Assembly (NCBI GenBank): GCA_012932295.1
Contig: JAAONU010000006.1
Coordinates: forward strand, 27,182,882-27,246,881
Source: Cyclina sinensis
Taxonomy: Eukaryota > Mollusca > Bivalvia > Venerida > Veneridae
Direction of reading: 5' to 3'
DNA length: 64,000 bases
Positions 61,342 through 64,000 of the stretch are shown piece after piece. The notes under the pieces were generated by a model. That model was not told the DNA's origin and made no database searches. It saw nothing but the letters and a program-made list of their open reading frames with translations. Within the stretch, counting starts at the first letter, position 1. Every line of letters starts with the position of its first letter. A program made the position numbers and the translations under genes.

Positions 61342-63539
61342 ATACATTAATATAGGTGTTGATTGGACGATTTTTATTAAATGTGTCATATAACAGTAGT
61401 AACGCCCAAAGGTGTGTTTTAGCCATGACTTATGATCAAAGCTAATAATCATATATTACTGGTAATTTATTTTTTGTTTTGATAATGAACAAAAGTACCT
61501 TACGTACAAGAGATATGAATTAAACGTTTATAAAATTAATGTTAAATCTATTTGATACTTATGTGGCATCAGTTTCACATTATTCTTGTGAGGTATAGTG
61601 ATTTGATAGGGCAGAAAATATAGAAAGAGGAATACCGTCGGGGGCGGGGTGGAATTCAGATCAGTGACCTCTTGAAAAGGTGTTCATATATATACGGGCC
61701 AGTTTGAGTGATCTAAAGAGTGAAGTGTATGGTAAAAAAAATGTACATTTACTTCAAAAATGTGTAAAAATATATACAGTAAAGGTTTTATTTCATAAAA
61801 AAGAAATTATAAATGTAGAAATAAAATATAGTCAACGCATCGAAGATTCGACTTTCCCCTTTACCTTTACTTTCCCCTTTACTTAATAAAGTCAATTGTT
61901 GTTCACAGACATTGTATATATCTGTGTAGGTATATCATTCATCGGTGAGATTAAGGTGTAAAAACGTAATCAATTTAAGGACGTGGACTTCTTTCTACAC
62001 TGATATCTAAGTTCCTTGACAGTGGTTTTTAACTTTAAACTAACATTCATATTATGGAAAAAAAAAACACGTCGATATAACTGTTTACACGTTTCGTTTC
62101 AGTTTCGTCAGATGTCGCTTCAGGAATTTTATGGGCGAATCTGTCCAAAAATTAATTGCTTGGATTGATGTACCTGTTAAATTTCATGCTAAACATAATG
62201 CCACACAATGACTGCAAAACACTTTCAAACCATTCAAAATTCAGTTGTATAAAAGTTGTTTTGCATATTTCACGGATATGCATTTATTTGTGGTTTATTA
62301 TTTCGGGAAAAAGTAGTCAGAAGAACACCTTTTAATCTTCTTGTCCCTTGAACGTTCTTATGTATATATGCATTGTATATAGCTTTATAAAGGCAAGAAA
62401 GTTTTTTTTTATTATTAATAACTTTTAATAACGGTAACGTTGTCAGCTGGAATGGCTGTGCTCATAATTAGAGGTCTTTTCTTTTTCATTTTTCTTTATG
62501 TCAATGTTTTTTTATACTACACCCCAGGTTAACATTTACCGATTCCGGTTTACACAAACTTTTCTATGCTCCACTTATGCTTGGAGAGTTACCAGGTGGT
62601 AATTTGTTGGTGAAAATGCATTTGGATAAAATGCAAACCTAACGAGAAAGTACAAGAGCCACATATGGAAGGTGTGAACCGCACGAATCGGCTATAACAA
62701 AAATAAAGAAGCAAGCAATCATTTTGAAAAAAAAAATGTTACTGTAATCAAATTTCACATGATCACTCAATCGGTTGGTATATGTATTGTCTTAAGTTAC
62801 CAGTGAATTTCTCATTTTTTCTGAGGCTCTTTCGTCAGGGTCTGATCAAACAAGAATGTGAATGAATGAAATAGTTGATAAACACAGATGAAGTTTTAAG
62901 CTTTACTATTTCTCTCTGAAGAAACTCATGCAACTTTCCATCACAGATACATCTGTTTATTATATACCAAAGCTGTCTATAGAAAAAATAGCCCACTGTA
63001 TCTTTGCCTTTCCATCACCATTTGATATACAACAACTGCCATAAAGGACATCTGATGGAATTAGAACTACCAGAACAACCATAACAAAAATTACAAACAC
63101 AGATTTCAATTTAATCATCTTATTCAAACAATTATTCAATAAGTACACGCTATAACAATAATAATTAAAGTAAAAGGAAGTTTAAGAAGACAGTAAAAAA
63201 GTAAAATAAAAAAATAAATCTAAGTATGTGATTGATCTCCAGATTTTTTAACTAAGGTAAACGTTGTACAGTCCATGCACTCAAGGGATCATCTTGATGG
63301 ATTTAAAGACCACGTATATGTACATTTTCTTAAACAAGTGGGCCATGATGGCGCTATACACTCAGCTGATATCATAGACTTGAGGATATGGTCAAAACAT
63401 CACAATCACGATCATTAAAACAGAATTATGAGAAAAATTTACTTGAAATAAACTTCAAAATAACTTCAAATAAAATCATCTGCAAGACACTTTGTCAGCA
63501 GAATATCATGAAGTTTCATGTTGATACATGATTTTATGC
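61342..63539. other. no recognised gene
   Basis: AT-rich. The first 100 bp repeat material at about 60.03-60.15 kb (GGTGTTGATTGG). The remaining short frames, including the hydrophobic minus-strand one at 62960-63148, have no supporting splice or domain signal. Confidence 0.4.
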
Positions 63540-64000
63540 TCTGGACAAAAATAAGAATGAACAAGACCTGTTCGCAGGCAGCACGCTCCACTTTTCTCAG
63601 TGCTGGATAATAAATTGTAAGCGAAGTCAAACAAGAAGCCCAAGTGAAAAAAAAATCGAGAGGGGGAGGGTAAGTAGCTAGTCAAATAAGAAGAAAATCT
63701 AATAAACAAAAAAATGGAAGGGGGGGGGGGGGGTTAATATGGGGGGGAGGTAAGTAGAGAGAGGGGGTTCCCATGCACTGGGGAGTCAAGTACTTATGTA
63801 TTTAAAAAATATAATGGAAAAAAATTTGGTGGGTGAGATGGAGTTGGTGCGGGGGAGTACTGACCCATCTCATGTAAGTTAAGTTTATTTCAAAGCTTAA
63901 GAAGTTCTTTTCCAATACAGGAGAAAAAAGATTTTTTTAAAAAAATGGGGAGGGGGGGGGGGGTCCCATACATGGGTGTGTGTGTGGGGGTGGGGGTACC
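63540..64000. mobile_element. partial repeat related to 48.33 kb, cut by the window end
   Basis: GCTCCACTTTTCTCAGTGCTGGATAAT (split at 20) and AAGCGAAGT.AAACAAGA match 48350-48410, followed by AAGTGAAAAAAA and long G-rich tracts as in the 48.2-kb element. Confidence 0.65.

Overview
This is AT-rich eukaryotic DNA, most likely from a bivalve mollusc. The signs are spliced exons with GT-AG introns, several tRNA-derived SINE types, a non-LTR retrotransposon, many short elements with terminal inverted repeats (TIRs), GTCCGTCC-rich repeats of the kind common in bivalves, and very few long open reading frames. There is no operon structure and no CRISPR array. All family assignments come from reading the sequence and from remembered family features; no search was run.

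Gene region (about 4.6-15.9 kb, minus strand). One protein-coding gene can be reconstructed with confidence. Ten exons encode the first 509 residues of a secreted DOMON plus copper type II monooxygenase-fold protein of the dopamine beta-hydroxylase / MOXD1 family. Every junction obeys GT-AG and keeps the frame. All ten cysteines I expect for the family are present, but five of the six copper ligands are replaced. The product therefore looks like a structurally constrained pseudoenzyme. The last exon(s) were not found. Introns carry a TTAA-flanked tRNA-like element, a large palindrome and simple repeats, and a long-TIR element lies 43 bp past the last recognised exon.

Triplicated region (about 16.0-49.6 kb). 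Three diverged direct copies of one segment lie head to tail: unit A 16.03-27.08, unit B 27.09-40.80 and unit C 40.81-49.6 kb. They differ by private insertions and deletions. Unit A has a 4.3-kb non-LTR retrotransposon and a 22 x 20-bp minisatellite. Unit B has a 2.4-kb segment bounded by palindromic elements, a 6 x 33-bp array and a TTAA element. Unit C has three bivalve-type repeats. Unit C keeps an open exon-like stretch on the minus strand whose unit-B counterpart is broken by stops and a frameshift.

Distal region (about 50-64 kb). There is a second, smaller and more diverged direct repetition (50.0-54.9 kb), then a field of nonautonomous elements: a pogo-like TIR element interrupted by a TTAA element, a SINE, a foldback element made of short GCAAGT-type words, and a truncated repeat at the window edge. 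No gene was recognised there.

The most distinctive observations are the copper-ligand-less MOXD1-like protein; two families of about 430-bp TTAA-flanked TIR elements that share the same internal layout of a short GC hairpin followed by a tRNA-like promoter; and the retrotransposon, in which ORF1 and ORF2 are in one frame separated by a single TAG with no ATG at the start of ORF2.
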